A stretch of 64,000 bases of DNA, taken from an uncultured Clostridia bacterium. Its GTDB lineage: Bacteria > Bacillota > Peptococcia > Peptococcales > Peptococcaceae. The stretch lies in the NCBI GenBank assembly GCA_944391625.1, contig CALXUG010000002.1, forward strand, positions 102,168-166,167, read 5' to 3'. The notes under the pieces were generated by a model. It made no database searches and was not told the DNA's origin. It worked only from the letters and a program-made list of their open reading frames with translations. Positions 1-10,900 of the stretch are shown here, one piece after another (the stretch's first letter is position 1; each line of letters begins with the position of its first letter). Position numbers and translations under genes: made by a program.

Positions 1-539
1 ATATGACTATGATTGCGCCCTGTGATGCCAACCAGTGTGTAAAAATGCTGGATGCGTCTTTAACCTATCCGGGTCCAATTTATATCCGCATTCCTCGCGG
101 CGAAGAACCAGCGGTTTACAATACAGACTATGACTATCAGATCGGTAAAGCTATCGAAGTAAAAGCCGGTAAAGATGCCACCATCATTGCCACCGGCAGC
201 GGCGTTTACAACAGCCTGCAGGCCGCACTGCTGCTGCAGGAACAAGGATTGGATGTGGCTGTTATCGACATGCACACCATCAAACCAATTGATAAAGATG
301 CCATTGTCAAAGCAGCGCAAGCCACAGGCAACCTCATTACCGTAGAAGACCACAACATCTTGGGCGGCCTGGGAAGCATTGTGGCCGACGTATTAATGGA
401 AGCCGGCGTACCGGCCCGCTTAAAGAAAATCGGTATTCCGGATACATTTATCTCCTTGGGCTATCCAGAAGAAATTTATCCATACTTAGGATTTGATGGC
501 CCAGGCATTGCCAAAACAGTTTTGGAATTTTGCAAATAA
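1..539 (+). CDS. Transketolase, C-terminal subunit (5' truncated by window edge)
   Basis: Only the last about 178 residues are in the window; the reading frame is open to the left edge, so the ATG at position 3 is probably internal. The visible part has the end of the pyrimidine-binding domain (PGPIYIRIPRGEEP) and the transketolase C-terminal domain (DATIIATGSGVYNSLQAA, VIDMHTIKPID, VEDHNILGGLGS). These motifs are typical of split transketolases, where a separate small subunit of about 310 aa carries them. Together with the N-terminal subunit it would move two-carbon ketol units in the non-oxidative pentose phosphate pathway, which also supplies erythrose-4-phosphate to the aro genes of this window. 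DXS-type synthases share this domain, but the short Rossmann-like C-terminus fits split transketolase better. Confidence 0.85.
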   Translation, partial: MTMIAPCDANQCVKMLDASLTYPGPIYIRIPRGEEPAVYNTDYDYQIGKAIEVKAGKDATIIATGSGVYNSLQAALLLQEQGLDVAVIDMHTIKPIDKDAIVKAAQATGNLITVEDHNILGGLGSIVADVLMEAGVPARLKKIGIPDTFISLGYPEEIYPYLGFDGPGIAKTVLEFCK

Positions 540-581
540 TACAGCAGTTGTAACTCTAAAAAATAATATTTTTTCTAAAAT

Positions 582-623
582 AAAACCGCCTCTGGATTAT
601 AAGTAATTCCAAAGACGGTTTTA
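582..623. terminator. Bidirectional intrinsic terminator between transketolase and the defence operon
   Basis: An inverted repeat (AAAACCG-CT-TGGA paired with TCC-AAG-ACGGTTTT) is flanked by A-rich sequence on the left and TTTTATTT on the right. It sits between the converging transketolase gene and the last gene of the minus-strand defence operon, so it can stop transcription in both directions. Confidence 0.75.
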
Positions 624-731
624 TTTACTTTACCTAATATTTTACAATGATAATTATCTATTTGCTTTCATCTAATTTATATACTCTAAAATCATTTAAA
701 CAATTTTCATTATATACATTCAAAAAATATT

Positions 732-1307
732 TTAAGTAGTCGCTAATTGACAAAGAGAATAAATTTCCTGATTGATTTCATCTCGATAATATCTGTCTTG
801 AAAATCCTTTACAAAAAGATAGATATTATCCACATAATCATCTAATGTTTTACTAGGTTCTATTAATTTCTCATAAAGAACTTCTAATCCACCTAATACG
901 TAGTGCATAAATATCTTTTCACATTCTTTTTGCTTTTCTAAATCCCTATCATAACGAAATGCCCGATTAATTCTTTCTTCAATATCCAATGTTTCTCGAT
1001 CCTCTAATAACATGATCATTCTATAATTTAATTCAAGTTCTGGACGAACGCTATTAATTTGATCTAAAAACATTGTAACTTTATTTTCATTGCCTTCGCT
1101 ATCTTTCAAAGGTTCCAATTCCGCTTTTCTAGAAAAAATCTTTCCTACAACAGATGCCATTACTAATACATCTACTTGTCGATTAAAAATTCCCTGCTTC
1201 AAGTTTAAATCTGGTTTCGCGACTAACGCTTTCATATATTCAGAATGTTTTCCTGTTATTATTATATTTTTTTGAAATAGACCTTTTACTTCACTCATTT
1301 CATTCAT
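732..1307 (-). CDS. Uncharacterised last protein of the PT defence operon (191 aa)
   Basis: I do not recognise a domain. The protein is soluble, mostly charged and predicted helical, with no signal peptide, membrane segment or Cys/His cluster. A central SVRPELELNYRMIMLLEDRET stretch and a C-terminal acidic/aromatic stretch (YVDNIYLFVKDFQDRYYRDE) stand out. Its start overlaps the stop of the DndD-like gene by 4 bases (ATGA), a translational-coupling arrangement, so it is the last gene of the same operon. The context suggests an accessory subunit of the SMC-type ATPase/nuclease module, perhaps like the accompanying subunits of DndFGH- or SspFGH-type restriction complexes. That role is inference from position only. 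Confidence 0.6.
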   Translation of the reverse strand: MNEMSEVKGLFQKNIIITGKHSEYMKALVAKPDLNLKQGIFNRQVDVLVMASVVGKIFSRKAELEPLKDSEGNENKVTMFLDQINSVRPELELNYRMIMLLEDRETLDIEERINRAFRYDRDLEKQKECEKIFMHYVLGGLEVLYEKLIEPSKTLDDYVDNIYLFVKDFQDRYYRDEINQEIYSLCQLATT

Positions 1308-3319
1308 CTCTTTTCAATTATAGATTCTGTTTTTGTTTTAGCTTTTAAGAGCCATCTCTCCCCTATTTTATCTCCCATATGTTCTTTGGCAATATTTCCG
1401 TCCGTATCTTTAATAAAAATAATAATCTGGTCTGCAATTTGAGGGAGCGTGTCACAGATATTTTTTATTCTTTTCGTATCAAATGCAGAAAGAGGTGCAT
1501 CCATCACTAACGGATAGTGATTTGCCACATTTGACATATCCTCATCCATAAACTCTTCATAACTTTTGCTTTTTTCTTTTGCCAATTTTATGATGCCCGA
1601 AATAAATGCGAAAACAATCGCATAATTTTGTGCAGTATTTCGTTCTAGTTCATCACCAGATACTGCTGAAGTGTCTGTAACAATTACTTTTAGATTATAT
1701 TTTTCATCTACAGACAATTTTATTCCACCATCATAAATATCTACAAAAATTTGATTGATTGTATCTTCTAATTTATGCCGTGTCTGTTTTTCTCTCCTTT
1801 TAAAGTCATTATCAATAAGTTCAAAAACATATTTCGCATATTCTCGTAAAATAATGTTATCTTTATTCTTTTTATCGACCAAAATTAGTTTTTCTCTTTT
1901 ACTTTCTAGTAGAGCAATATCACGATCCGCTCGTTCTATTTTTACCTTTAAATCTACCACTTCGTCATTTATTCTTTTGTTCTCGTCTTTATAGAGTTGC
2001 AAGTCTTTCTTTAATTTATCGGAACGGCTCGTATCAGATAAAGATTCAAATAAATTATCCACAGCCTTACTTATTTTTTCAGTATCATTAATATTTTCGC
2101 GCACTAACCGGTAATGCGTTTCAATGGTGTCATAAAAATCTTCTCCCGCTTTAGTACGATTCCGGCAATTATCTGAGTACGCTCCAACCATTTGTCCTAC
2201 TGTTTTTGGTGGTACTTTATCCAACAATTCTGTCACTTTTTTCAATTCTTCAATATGGTCTTTATCTAAAGGGGTACCACAAATACAATATTTTCTATCT
2301 AATAAATATTGTATTGTATCCGCATGTAAAGCAGGAATTCCAGCATCTAAATCGCCTACATCCTTTAAAATCGATAAGCTATCTTTCACCAATGGTTGCG
2401 TATAAAAATCTGCTACTTTTTTTGAAAAGATACTAAATAATTTGTTGGTCGCATCCAACTTGGCGCTTTTCAAATTTTCTAATTTTTTCTGCATCTCATT
2501 ATACTTTTCACGTTGTTCTATTAATGGAGCCATTGCTAAAATCTCTTGCGTTGTTTTTGCTATTTTATCAACATAATGATTTGGCAAATTTTCTATCTCG
2601 TCCAGTCTTTTTTTAGTTGGTTCAAGATCCATTTCAATTTTCTGAATTTTAGTTGTATATTTTGCTAATTCTTGCTCCCCATGCGCATCAATTTCTTTAT
2701 TAATCTTACCTATAACGGTATTTGTGCCATTCGATGGCTTTAGATGATTGATCGCGGACATCATAGCCGTAAGCCCCACCAAATTCTTTACTGCATCAGC
2801 AAATTCTTTGCTTTTCCCTTTTTCTATTTCATCACTTAAATTTTGTATGCGTTCTCCATCAAAAAAGAAAAATCTAGATAGTTCCACAGGCAACATTCTT
2901 TTTATAAATCCTGCTTCTTCACCTTCATTTAAATAATCCCATTCTCCAGTTTGCACATTTTTTGAAGCAATCGAAAAAGAATCATCAACCCGCTTAAAAC
3001 TTGTTCGTTCTCTTAATATTCTCTGTCGTCTGCGAATCTGATATTCTTTTCCTTCTTGTTTAATATACAATTCTACTTTTACATCTGCCGTCTCATTTGG
3101 TTCTAATCCATCTCGCACATCACGATTAATCAATTCTTTTATTTTAAACTCTGTTTTTCCATACAATGCCCATTGGAACGCTTGCGCTAATGTAGTTTTG
3201 CCAGAACCATTGTCACCCATAATAATTGTAATATTCTTACTTTCATCGGTAGAAAATGTTATACTATGTTTTCCAGAGAACTGACGAAAGTTATACAGTT
3301 TAATCTCATTTATAAGCAT
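1304..3319 (-). CDS. DndD-like SMC/Rad50-family ATPase of the PT defence operon
   Basis: The 671-aa protein has an N-terminal P-loop (GDNGSGKTTLAQAFQWAL, about residues 35-52) preceded by the typical 'LYNFRQFSG' beta-strand entry. A long central coiled coil follows (about 200-500) with a CxC pair (YCICGTPLD) near its middle, like a reduced zinc hook. The C-terminal half has a signature-like SGDELERNTAQNYAIVF and a Walker B (YPLVMDAPLSAFD). This is the architecture of DndD/Rad50/SbcC ATPases that couple ATP hydrolysis to DNA nicking or remodelling. The start is supported by AAGGAGG 6 bases upstream. It overlaps the 60-aa gene by 14 bases and the 191-aa gene by 4. In PT systems, SMC-like proteins occur both in Dnd modification and in restriction modules; the position here, after SspE and a helicase, argues for restriction. 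Confidence 0.85.
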   Translation of the reverse strand: MLINEIKLYNFRQFSGKHSITFSTDESKNITIIMGDNGSGKTTLAQAFQWALYGKTEFKIKELINRDVRDGLEPNETADVKVELYIKQEGKEYQIRRRQRILRERTSFKRVDDSFSIASKNVQTGEWDYLNEGEEAGFIKRMLPVELSRFFFFDGERIQNLSDEIEKGKSKEFADAVKNLVGLTAMMSAINHLKPSNGTNTVIGKINKEIDAHGEQELAKYTTKIQKIEMDLEPTKKRLDEIENLPNHYVDKIAKTTQEILAMAPLIEQREKYNEMQKKLENLKSAKLDATNKLFSIFSKKVADFYTQPLVKDSLSILKDVGDLDAGIPALHADTIQYLLDRKYCICGTPLDKDHIEELKKVTELLDKVPPKTVGQMVGAYSDNCRNRTKAGEDFYDTIETHYRLVRENINDTEKISKAVDNLFESLSDTSRSDKLKKDLQLYKDENKRINDEVVDLKVKIERADRDIALLESKREKLILVDKKNKDNIILREYAKYVFELIDNDFKRREKQTRHKLEDTINQIFVDIYDGGIKLSVDEKYNLKVIVTDTSAVSGDELERNTAQNYAIVFAFISGIIKLAKEKSKSYEEFMDEDMSNVANHYPLVMDAPLSAFDTKRIKNICDTLPQIADQIIIFIKDTDGNIAKEHMGDKIGERWLLKAKTKTESIIEKR

Positions 3320-3488
3320 GGACAGCCTCCTTGATCGTTTTTAAATGTAGATTTACCATGTCCGCCCCATCTTTATCTTTCGTGCGTAAATTTACATTTT
3401 CATCAAAAAGTATTTTTGAAATAATTTGATTCGCTACTACCGTATCAATTTCAACACCATTTCTTACAATAATATTTTTTTCACTCAT
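3306..3488 (-). CDS. Small conserved-position protein (60 aa) of the PT defence operon
   Basis: A 60-aa acidic/basic soluble protein lies between the helicase and the DndD-like ATPase. It has no recognisable motif; the end (DMVNLHLKTIKEAVHAYK) looks helical. It is likely real: GGAGAG precedes the ATG, it starts 6 bases after the helicase stop, and it overlaps the next gene by 14 bases, so translation appears coupled on both sides. A bridging subunit between helicase and SMC ATPase would fit, but this is inference from position. Confidence 0.65.
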   Translation of the reverse strand: MSEKNIIVRNGVEIDTVVANQIISKILFDENVNLRTKDKDGADMVNLHLKTIKEAVHAYK

Positions 3489-3494
3489 TTAAAT

Positions 3495-5699
3495 TCACTC
3501 TCCATACAATTCCAACTCGGGTTCTTTATATAACTGATATATTTCAACTAGTTCATCTATTAGTTCATTTGAATCATAAGGATTTAAAGCTAATCTTTTA
3601 AATTCTAACACTCTATTTAGCTCATTAATAATCAATCGTTTTTCTTGTTCTATTTCATCTGCTGTGGCCTCTGGCATTTCTTCTAGTGTTCTAGGTAAAC
3701 AAACAAAATCATATATTTTCGCATATAATTTATTTGGAGCCAATCGCAATACACGACCACGCCTTTGGATGTATTCTTTTTTATTGGTACTACTAGCTAA
3801 AATAAACGCTGTTTTTACGCTAGGTATATTTACACCTTCATCTAAGCATTTAATCGCTATTAAAGCCTGTATATCCTTTTCCAAAAACATACGCTTTCGC
3901 CGTTCTCTTTCTAGGATATTTTCATTGGATGTATATTTCGCCACTTTCATGCCTAATTCATTGCCTAATCTTCTAGTCACTAGGTCTATTTGGCGAATTC
4001 CGATATCATCCGCTTCCCGTTCATCCGTTAACTGCGCAGCACCACAATAAATTAACATATTATCATCATCTTTGTACTCTTGCATTATTTCTATCAACCG
4101 TTCTACTTTCTCACTAGCACCCGCTATAATACGAGAACGCTTTATTGCTAACATTTCCCCTTTTTTACTTAGCTTTGTTTTTCCATTTTTACTCTTTGTA
4201 ATGCATCTTCCTATCTCACGGGTTAATTCTGTATAACTACCGCGTTCCTCTTCCGTTAACGCAATCACAATGGGATAATAATAGTATTCGGTTAACATTT
4301 TATCCCGAATAGCCTCTTCTAAAGTGTACTCAATTGCTTTCTTTCCAAAGAATTGATATAACCGTTCTGTACCTTCTTCATCATGATGTCGATCAAAAGT
4401 AGCCGATAAAGCAAGCCGATATTGATAGTTTCCACTTAGACATTTACTAATACTATCTGCTCCTGCATTATGCGCTTCGTCGATTACTAAAAGCATATCT
4501 TTTTCAACTTTACTTAGCTCACTTTGAATCGCTTTCGATGCAAATGTAGCATTCGTACAAATAAAGCAAAAATTTTTTATAACCTCTAGATTGTAATCTA
4601 AAATTTTATTTTTCAGTCTTTTTTTGTACTCCCTATCCTTACTCCCACTATAACCAATGATTGGATCTAATCCAAACGCCTCTATATCCTCTACCCATTG
4701 CTCTACTAGATGCTGATATGGTACCACAATAATGATTGCCAACTTATCATGCAAATGTTCAGCTAAACGAACAATTGCAGCCAAACCTGTAATTGTTTTC
4801 CCGGTTCCTGTAGCCATATCAAAAATACCACGAAACCCTGCTGTTTGCCAATTATCAATCGCTTTTATTTGATAATCTCTTAACTCTATACTGCTAGGTA
4901 AATGAATAGTCCCAACTTGATATTCTACTTCTCGTTCTGCCAAATAAGCGTCGAACCCCATAGTTAAATCATATCTTACTGATTTAGTGTTTTCTTTTCT
5001 ATACTTCTTTACAATTGCATCTTTTAGTTTAGGAAATTCATATACAAAAATATGTTCTTCACTATTATTCCACAACTTATCAAATGCCTTGATCTTATCC
5101 TCTACACGCTCTTTCGATTCACTCCAAGATGTATATACATCTATCGTTTCATAATTGGTTTTCATACCTGTTGCCGTTTCATTCATCGAGCCACTAAAAG
5201 CCACCGTATTCCCGTCTTTATCAGAAATAAGTCCTAACTTTTCATGATACATCCCAATACCAGTTGAATCAGACAACACTACAATTTTGATTTCTAAAAT
5301 ATTCAATGCAATTAAAGCCGCTAAATATGCCATACTTTTTTCTTCATATGGTTTTAATTCTTTTGCTTTGTCTAGTTCACGAAGTAAACACTTTTCGATT
5401 ATCTGTTCACGCTTTTCATATCCTTTATCAATCGCCTGTAAATCTTCTTCTGACAACTTAGGAGAAGCGATCAACTGAATTACGCCTTCATTTTTTACAA
5501 GTTGCTCTAATCCAATTGATATTTCCACTAAAGAAGATGATGAAAAAAAACCAACAGAACGCTTATAAGCTACAGCTTCTTTTAAGGCTGGAATATAGAA
5601 ATGTCTACAAATATCTGTTGATAAAGAACGGTACTCACGCTCAAACGTAATGTCTTGTAAACTCATCTCTGCATCATTCCCATCTAATTTCTTCAACAA
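3495..5699 (-). CDS. PLD-nuclease / DEAH superfamily-2 helicase of the PT defence operon
   Basis: The protein has 734 aa. The N-terminal part (about 30-220) is a phospholipase-D-like domain with an HxK signature at H152/K154 (HEKLGLI) followed by SGSMNET, as in PLDc_2 nucleases. The helicase core has Walker A ATGTGKT (about 296-302), DEAH (407-410), SAT, and motif VI QRRGRVLR. Such fusions occur in restriction and phage-defence systems, where they translocate on and cut DNA. The frame opens with TTG directly after the sspE stop; the ATG at codon 12 (MSLQDITF) is an alternative start and neither has a strong ribosome binding site. It probably forms the second restriction module with the next three genes, comparable to SspFGH, although I cannot match it to a particular letter. 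Confidence 0.85.
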   Translation of the reverse strand: MLKKLDGNDAEMSLQDITFEREYRSLSTDICRHFYIPALKEAVAYKRSVGFFSSSSLVEISIGLEQLVKNEGVIQLIASPKLSEEDLQAIDKGYEKREQIIEKCLLRELDKAKELKPYEEKSMAYLAALIALNILEIKIVVLSDSTGIGMYHEKLGLISDKDGNTVAFSGSMNETATGMKTNYETIDVYTSWSESKERVEDKIKAFDKLWNNSEEHIFVYEFPKLKDAIVKKYRKENTKSVRYDLTMGFDAYLAEREVEYQVGTIHLPSSIELRDYQIKAIDNWQTAGFRGIFDMATGTGKTITGLAAIVRLAEHLHDKLAIIIVVPYQHLVEQWVEDIEAFGLDPIIGYSGSKDREYKKRLKNKILDYNLEVIKNFCFICTNATFASKAIQSELSKVEKDMLLVIDEAHNAGADSISKCLSGNYQYRLALSATFDRHHDEEGTERLYQFFGKKAIEYTLEEAIRDKMLTEYYYYPIVIALTEEERGSYTELTREIGRCITKSKNGKTKLSKKGEMLAIKRSRIIAGASEKVERLIEIMQEYKDDDNMLIYCGAAQLTDEREADDIGIRQIDLVTRRLGNELGMKVAKYTSNENILERERRKRMFLEKDIQALIAIKCLDEGVNIPSVKTAFILASSTNKKEYIQRRGRVLRLAPNKLYAKIYDFVCLPRTLEEMPEATADEIEQEKRLIINELNRVLEFKRLALNPYDSNELIDELVEIYQLYKEPELELYGE

Positions 5700-7949
5700 T
5701 TAAACTCTTATTACTGTATCATCTTTTGCTTTCAATAAAATAGCTAAAAAATACTTTTGCAGACGTTTTTTCCTTTCAGTAAAAAACTTTTCATTAGGAA
5801 CCCGAATCCCATCTACAAGTGTACTGTAGTTGTCGTCCTCTAACATTGTTGCAATTTCTTCAACCAACCAATGTTTACCGAGGCTCCCTGATGCCCTATA
5901 ATTCGTTAAAGCTTCATATAGCGGTCTATTATCTTTGTCATTGTTATTTTTCCCGTCTAACAACATAAAATTTCCTAAAGAATTCACAAAACTATCACGA
6001 CTGGCATTTTCATCCTCAGGCTTAAAATAATACCTCTTCGATAGATCAACATTAGAAATACTATTCGGTTCTAAATGATCTAATTGTATTGTCTTGGTAT
6101 TACTAAAGACAGAAACTGTCGCTGTATATTTTAATGCATCATCTGTTTTATCGGTTTTTAACAAATCCAGGAACAATAATTTTATTTTTAAATCATTACT
6201 CCCTTTATACTGCCACTTTTCTGTCCAGTTTGAGTATTGGTCTTTTAACGCTGATAGTTCTGTTGTGGTTATTTCTAACAAACTCAAGTGATTTTCTCTT
6301 ACGTTCACTTTTTCTATTATTTTTTTTGCCATTTCGCGTGGAGTATGATAATCATTGGAAAGTAACACAACAACCCAAAGGTTATATGCCGTTTTATGAA
6401 TATTTTTAAATTCCTCCACATTTTCATTGTCTTTGTCTTTTAATTTTTCAACAAAAGATTTGAACTCTTCAATATCTATATCGCTCTTTCCTTTTTTCAT
6501 CTGCTTATCTATAAAAGTTTTAACGATAAAATTCGTGATGATTGGCATAACGCCAATCAGTTCTAATGCATTAAGTAAATGCATCGTTTTACACGTAATC
6601 GATTTAACCTCTTGGCATTCAACACTAATAGCTTTTTCAGCTTTTTTTTGATACGCTAACTCAAAACTGTCTGTGATAATTTTTATCATTTGAAAAATTC
6701 TAAAGTCATTTATTACATTTTGTCTGGTATATTTTTTTTCTTGATAAAATTTATTAAAATATTGTTTTTCAATAACTTCCCTATATTTTTCTGTTTTTTT
6801 GGTAACTACGCTTTCATCGGCAGTTAAATATATTGTGCCCAAATAAGCAATCAACTTTGTTTGCGTAGTTCCTATATCCGCAAATGTTTCATTAACCCAA
6901 ATATTGTCCAAAATTTCAATGGTTTTATCAATTTCTTTTTCCGTTTCTTTTGATAACAAACAATATTTCTTAAAGAATAAATTTTTAATTAAATCCAAAT
7001 CATCAACTTGTAATGATCTATCATTTAACACTTCAAATAGCGTATACGCATCCCGCTCATTGCCTGTTACGATAACACAAAATTGAATATTCTCTAACAT
7101 GACGTCTATCAAATCTATCATTTTTGCGCACGTTTTCATTGAGTTTTTTTCATTAATTGCACTCTCCAGCAAAATATCAAACTCACATTTCAACGCATTG
7201 ATATACTGTTCAACCGTGCTATCCTCTAAACACTCGTCATCAACTACTCTCAGCTCAGGTCCTTCCGCATTCGTCATTCTTATCCAAACATTCGCCATCG
7301 CAGTTTTTAATTTATCATTATAGGTCTTTCTGCTATACCGTAATGCCAGTTCTTCATCTTCAAAAAAATCCTTTAATTCAGCACCATAGGCTTTTTTATA
7401 AGCTTTTTCATCATTGAAATTTTTCACTGGCAGATATAATTTTTCATGATAAACTTCCAATATGTTTTCCCATAGTTCATCTTTTTCTTCATCATCAGCT
7501 TCTTCAATCTCTTCTAGGGATTTTTCAATTGCCACAGACAACTCTTTCTTTATCCCTAGCAGTTTAGATGCTTTTTCCAAGTTTTTAAACGTGCTTTCTA
7601 TTTTAGAACCTTTTTTCGATAATAATAATTCTTCTACATAGGCTCTCAGTAACAAAAATTTTAAATAATTTAACAGAAAAATCGTCGTAACTCTTTGTTG
7701 ACCATCAATAATATCATGGCAATTTTCTTTTACTACAGTTACTACCGAACCTACAAAATACTCTGCTGAAGCATCCTCTGTTTCTTTATTCTTTTTAAAA
7801 TCTTTGAATAAATTTGTAATTTGGTCATTACCCCATTTATATGGGCGTTGATAGTGTGGAATATTTACACTTAATCTCGTCTCTTTGGTGCCATTAATTT
7901 CCTGACATAAACTGTAAATATTTCGTATTTGTGCACCTTTTAAATCCAT
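5700..7949 (-). CDS. sspE: SspE-like PT-sensing NTPase/nickase (DUF262 + DUF1524)
   Basis: The 749-aa protein has the DUF262 ParB-like NTPase fold at its N-terminus: IPHYQRPYKW (about 30-39) and DGQQRVTT (82-89). A long helical middle follows, then a C-terminal DUF1524 His-Me (HNH) nuclease with the conserved DHLEP histidine and the NSLGNFMLL...N pattern. This domain pair is found in SspE, which uses the phosphorothioate state of DNA to stimulate NTPase activity and nicks invading DNA, and in GmrSD type IV enzymes that cut glucosylated cytosine DNA. The immediate SspD-SspB-SspC neighbours favour SspE. It lies 37 bases after sspC and abuts the helicase gene. Not provable here: whether the residues of the PT-sensing pocket are kept. 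Confidence 0.8.
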   Translation of the reverse strand: MDLKGAQIRNIYSLCQEINGTKETRLSVNIPHYQRPYKWGNDQITNLFKDFKKNKETEDASAEYFVGSVVTVVKENCHDIIDGQQRVTTIFLLNYLKFLLLRAYVEELLLSKKGSKIESTFKNLEKASKLLGIKKELSVAIEKSLEEIEEADDEEKDELWENILEVYHEKLYLPVKNFNDEKAYKKAYGAELKDFFEDEELALRYSRKTYNDKLKTAMANVWIRMTNAEGPELRVVDDECLEDSTVEQYINALKCEFDILLESAINEKNSMKTCAKMIDLIDVMLENIQFCVIVTGNERDAYTLFEVLNDRSLQVDDLDLIKNLFFKKYCLLSKETEKEIDKTIEILDNIWVNETFADIGTTQTKLIAYLGTIYLTADESVVTKKTEKYREVIEKQYFNKFYQEKKYTRQNVINDFRIFQMIKIITDSFELAYQKKAEKAISVECQEVKSITCKTMHLLNALELIGVMPIITNFIVKTFIDKQMKKGKSDIDIEEFKSFVEKLKDKDNENVEEFKNIHKTAYNLWVVVLLSNDYHTPREMAKKIIEKVNVRENHLSLLEITTTELSALKDQYSNWTEKWQYKGSNDLKIKLLFLDLLKTDKTDDALKYTATVSVFSNTKTIQLDHLEPNSISNVDLSKRYYFKPEDENASRDSFVNSLGNFMLLDGKNNNDKDNRPLYEALTNYRASGSLGKHWLVEEIATMLEDDNYSTLVDGIRVPNEKFFTERKKRLQKYFLAILLKAKDDTVIRV

Positions 7950-7986
7950 CTCTACATCAACTCCTACTACGTCTAAACTACATCTA

Positions 7987-10900
7987 TTACAATTTCTTCA
8001 ACAATTCAGTTAATACTGTTCTTTTTTCCCGATTTGATACAGCCTCTCCGTAATCATCCTCTAGTAAACTTTGCAAATCCTTCAATAACATCTGCCCACT
8101 ATGGGATAACTCCACTATGGAACCGTCTGCTAAGCTATCTTGCCCAGCGTTTGAAGATACCTCTTCTGTTTGTTCAACTACTTGTTTTAAATCTTTTAAC
8201 GCATCTTTAAACATCAACACATGTTCATTTTTCCAATCCGCTACACGCAAACCAACAATCTGTTTGCCTAGCTGCTGAATCATCTCATACTCCGTAGCAT
8301 CTTGCTGTAATATGTTTATCATGCGTTCTTGCTGATTGGTTAGTGTTGCTGCTGCAATTTTATCTTGGTTCAAGTTCCACCAATCTTCCAATACCGACTG
8401 GAATGACATCTCCCAATTATACTCTTTAACAAAAAATTCTTCTTGGAAACTACATAACATTCCCTCTATTAAATTGCGATACACCCTATCAAATTGATAT
8501 TTCGTGTCCGCAATCTGTTGAATAATCGTTGTTTCCAGATCATCCGTTGAAAATATAGTTGGTAACGATTCAAACAAAAATTTCTTTACACCTAATTCTG
8601 GATTGCGTAACAATTCAACAAAACGCAACATTTCCGTTGTGTATGGCACAAATTTATGATTTTCTACATCAAAATAGAATGTCATGTTTTTTGTTACTTT
8701 CGGTAAACTCAAGAACCAGCGTTGTACCGCTTTTGCAACATATGAAAATCCATTAAATTCTTTTTCTTTTGTCTCAATAAATTCAGCAAATATATCTTCT
8801 AATTGTTCTATATATTGTTGCTTTTCTTCACTCCAGCTCTCTAGTGATACCGTATAGGCTTTCGGATTTTCATTGACATTTACTAAGAGTTCAGCTGAAA
8901 GTTCCACTTCCTTACCATCTTTTTCGATTATAATCTGCGTTTTCTGGCTATGTAACACAGCTGCTAACAAAACAGGTATTACACCTTTTTTCAAACCAAT
9001 ATGATATTCTGGTAATATCAGTTGATTATATAATAATTCGAAGTTTTGTCCTTTTTGTTGGCCTGCTCGCCGTAAAAAATTTTGAATCGTATTAAACACA
9101 TATTGCAAATTTTCATTTGCTAAACCGTATGTGCGAACCATTAGGCCATTTTCAGTTTCTTCTAAAACACCTGTATTTACTAATAAGACACGGGTCAATG
9201 ATACTTCTGGACCATTACCTGTCAAACCTAACATGGGATCTAAAAATGATTCTAACAAACCCGTTACAATTTTATTTCTAGCAGATATGATTGATTTTTC
9301 AATCATATCTTTATTAATCATTTCGTTATTAATGATCGGCGTTTTATAATAACTGTCCTCACAAATCTTACTCAGTAAATTTGTAAACTGTGTTTTTCGA
9401 TAAACCTCTTGTCGTTTTCCATGATAGTAATAGTCTGCTTTTAATTGCTCGGGCATCGTGTACTGGAAGAAATAATTCCTCAGTACAGTTTCTAAGTCTT
9501 CTTGCTGAAATAGCAATTCTTCTAAATCAGCTATATCATTCTTACACTGTTCTTTTAATGTTAGAATTGCTTGATAACGATAGCTAACAGCAACAATATC
9601 TTGATAATCTTTTAAAAGAATGAAGATTTTTCTATCTTTCTGTACCGTTTTTTCTAAAAGATGCTGTTTAATATCCTTTATGGTATCTTCCCGTTCCGGA
9701 ATAATACCATAAATCATTCCATCCAAATTGTCATCTAACAGAGTATCTTCATATAGAGCATACTCTGTTATAAATACAAATTTAAAATAACGTGTCACCG
9801 CATAATCTTCATTATAGCGAGTTGGATAAAAATAGTTTTCTAACATTGCATGATTTAAAATATCTGTTAACGCATATTTGACTTTTATTTTTTCAACTGT
9901 ATCAGAAATCATCCGGTCGACATCATGTTGGGAACCACTTTTCAATTCTAAAAAACCGTTGTTCTCTCTTTGATACAACAAATGTATTTCTTTCACTAGT
10001 TCTCGCAAAGTTTCTGCGATTTCAACATTAGAATAACCCGCATGACTATACACTAAAGACAAGGTTTCATCGTTTGATGGAATTACGTCAGGCTCATTAC
10101 AAATCAAAAGCAATGCTATTGTTTTTATTGCTTTTTCATGCAACGAACCTTTTTTTACTTTTTTTAACGCTGCTGCCGTCGTTATATATATCTTATGAAT
10201 TTCTGTCTGATAGGCTTCTTTTTTAAATTGCTGTTCAAAATAATCATAGATATAATCTGGTGTTAACAACTGAAATCCGTTAAACTGAGTTTCTAAAAAT
10301 TCTTTTAATGTATTTTTTTGATTTGAAGCTAAAAATGTAAATAATGTCCTTTCATTTTGTGCTACTTTTTCAGAAATGCGCGGTAATAAAAATACCGTAA
10401 CGGGATGTAACGGATAGCAAACATCAATTAAGTGCTCCACTTGAACATAAGAATAATATGGAAACAAATTTTTTGCGTGAACCATATTAGTCAAATTTAA
10501 AAATTCATTTGCATATTGTTGCTTCAGATTTTCATAATAGTTTTTCTCTTTCTGAATGACAGTTCCTATCAGCTCATAAGTTTGTTCTACATTACCATTC
10601 ATTTCCAAATATTCAAAACGTTCTGCTATTCCCCGCCAACCATCTGTTTTTTCTTTTGGTAACAAATCAATATAATTATGGATATCTTTATGGGTTATCA
10701 ATAATAAATGCATTTGTTTATGTCCACTACGTGTACATTTTTCAGCAAAATCTTGCAGTAACTTAATATCTACAATAGAGGCTTCTTTTATGTTAGCCTC
10801 CAAATATTTACTAAACTCATCATAAATCACATAGATTCCCATATAGCCAAAATCAGTTAACTTTTCAATTACACTACTATATAATTCAACAATATCAAAG

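Noticed and set aside
5700-7949. GmrSD-type IV restriction enzyme as the identity of the DUF262/DUF1524 protein
   Set aside because: The same domain pair, but the immediate PP-loop, DUF4007 and ATPase genes favour the SspE reading.
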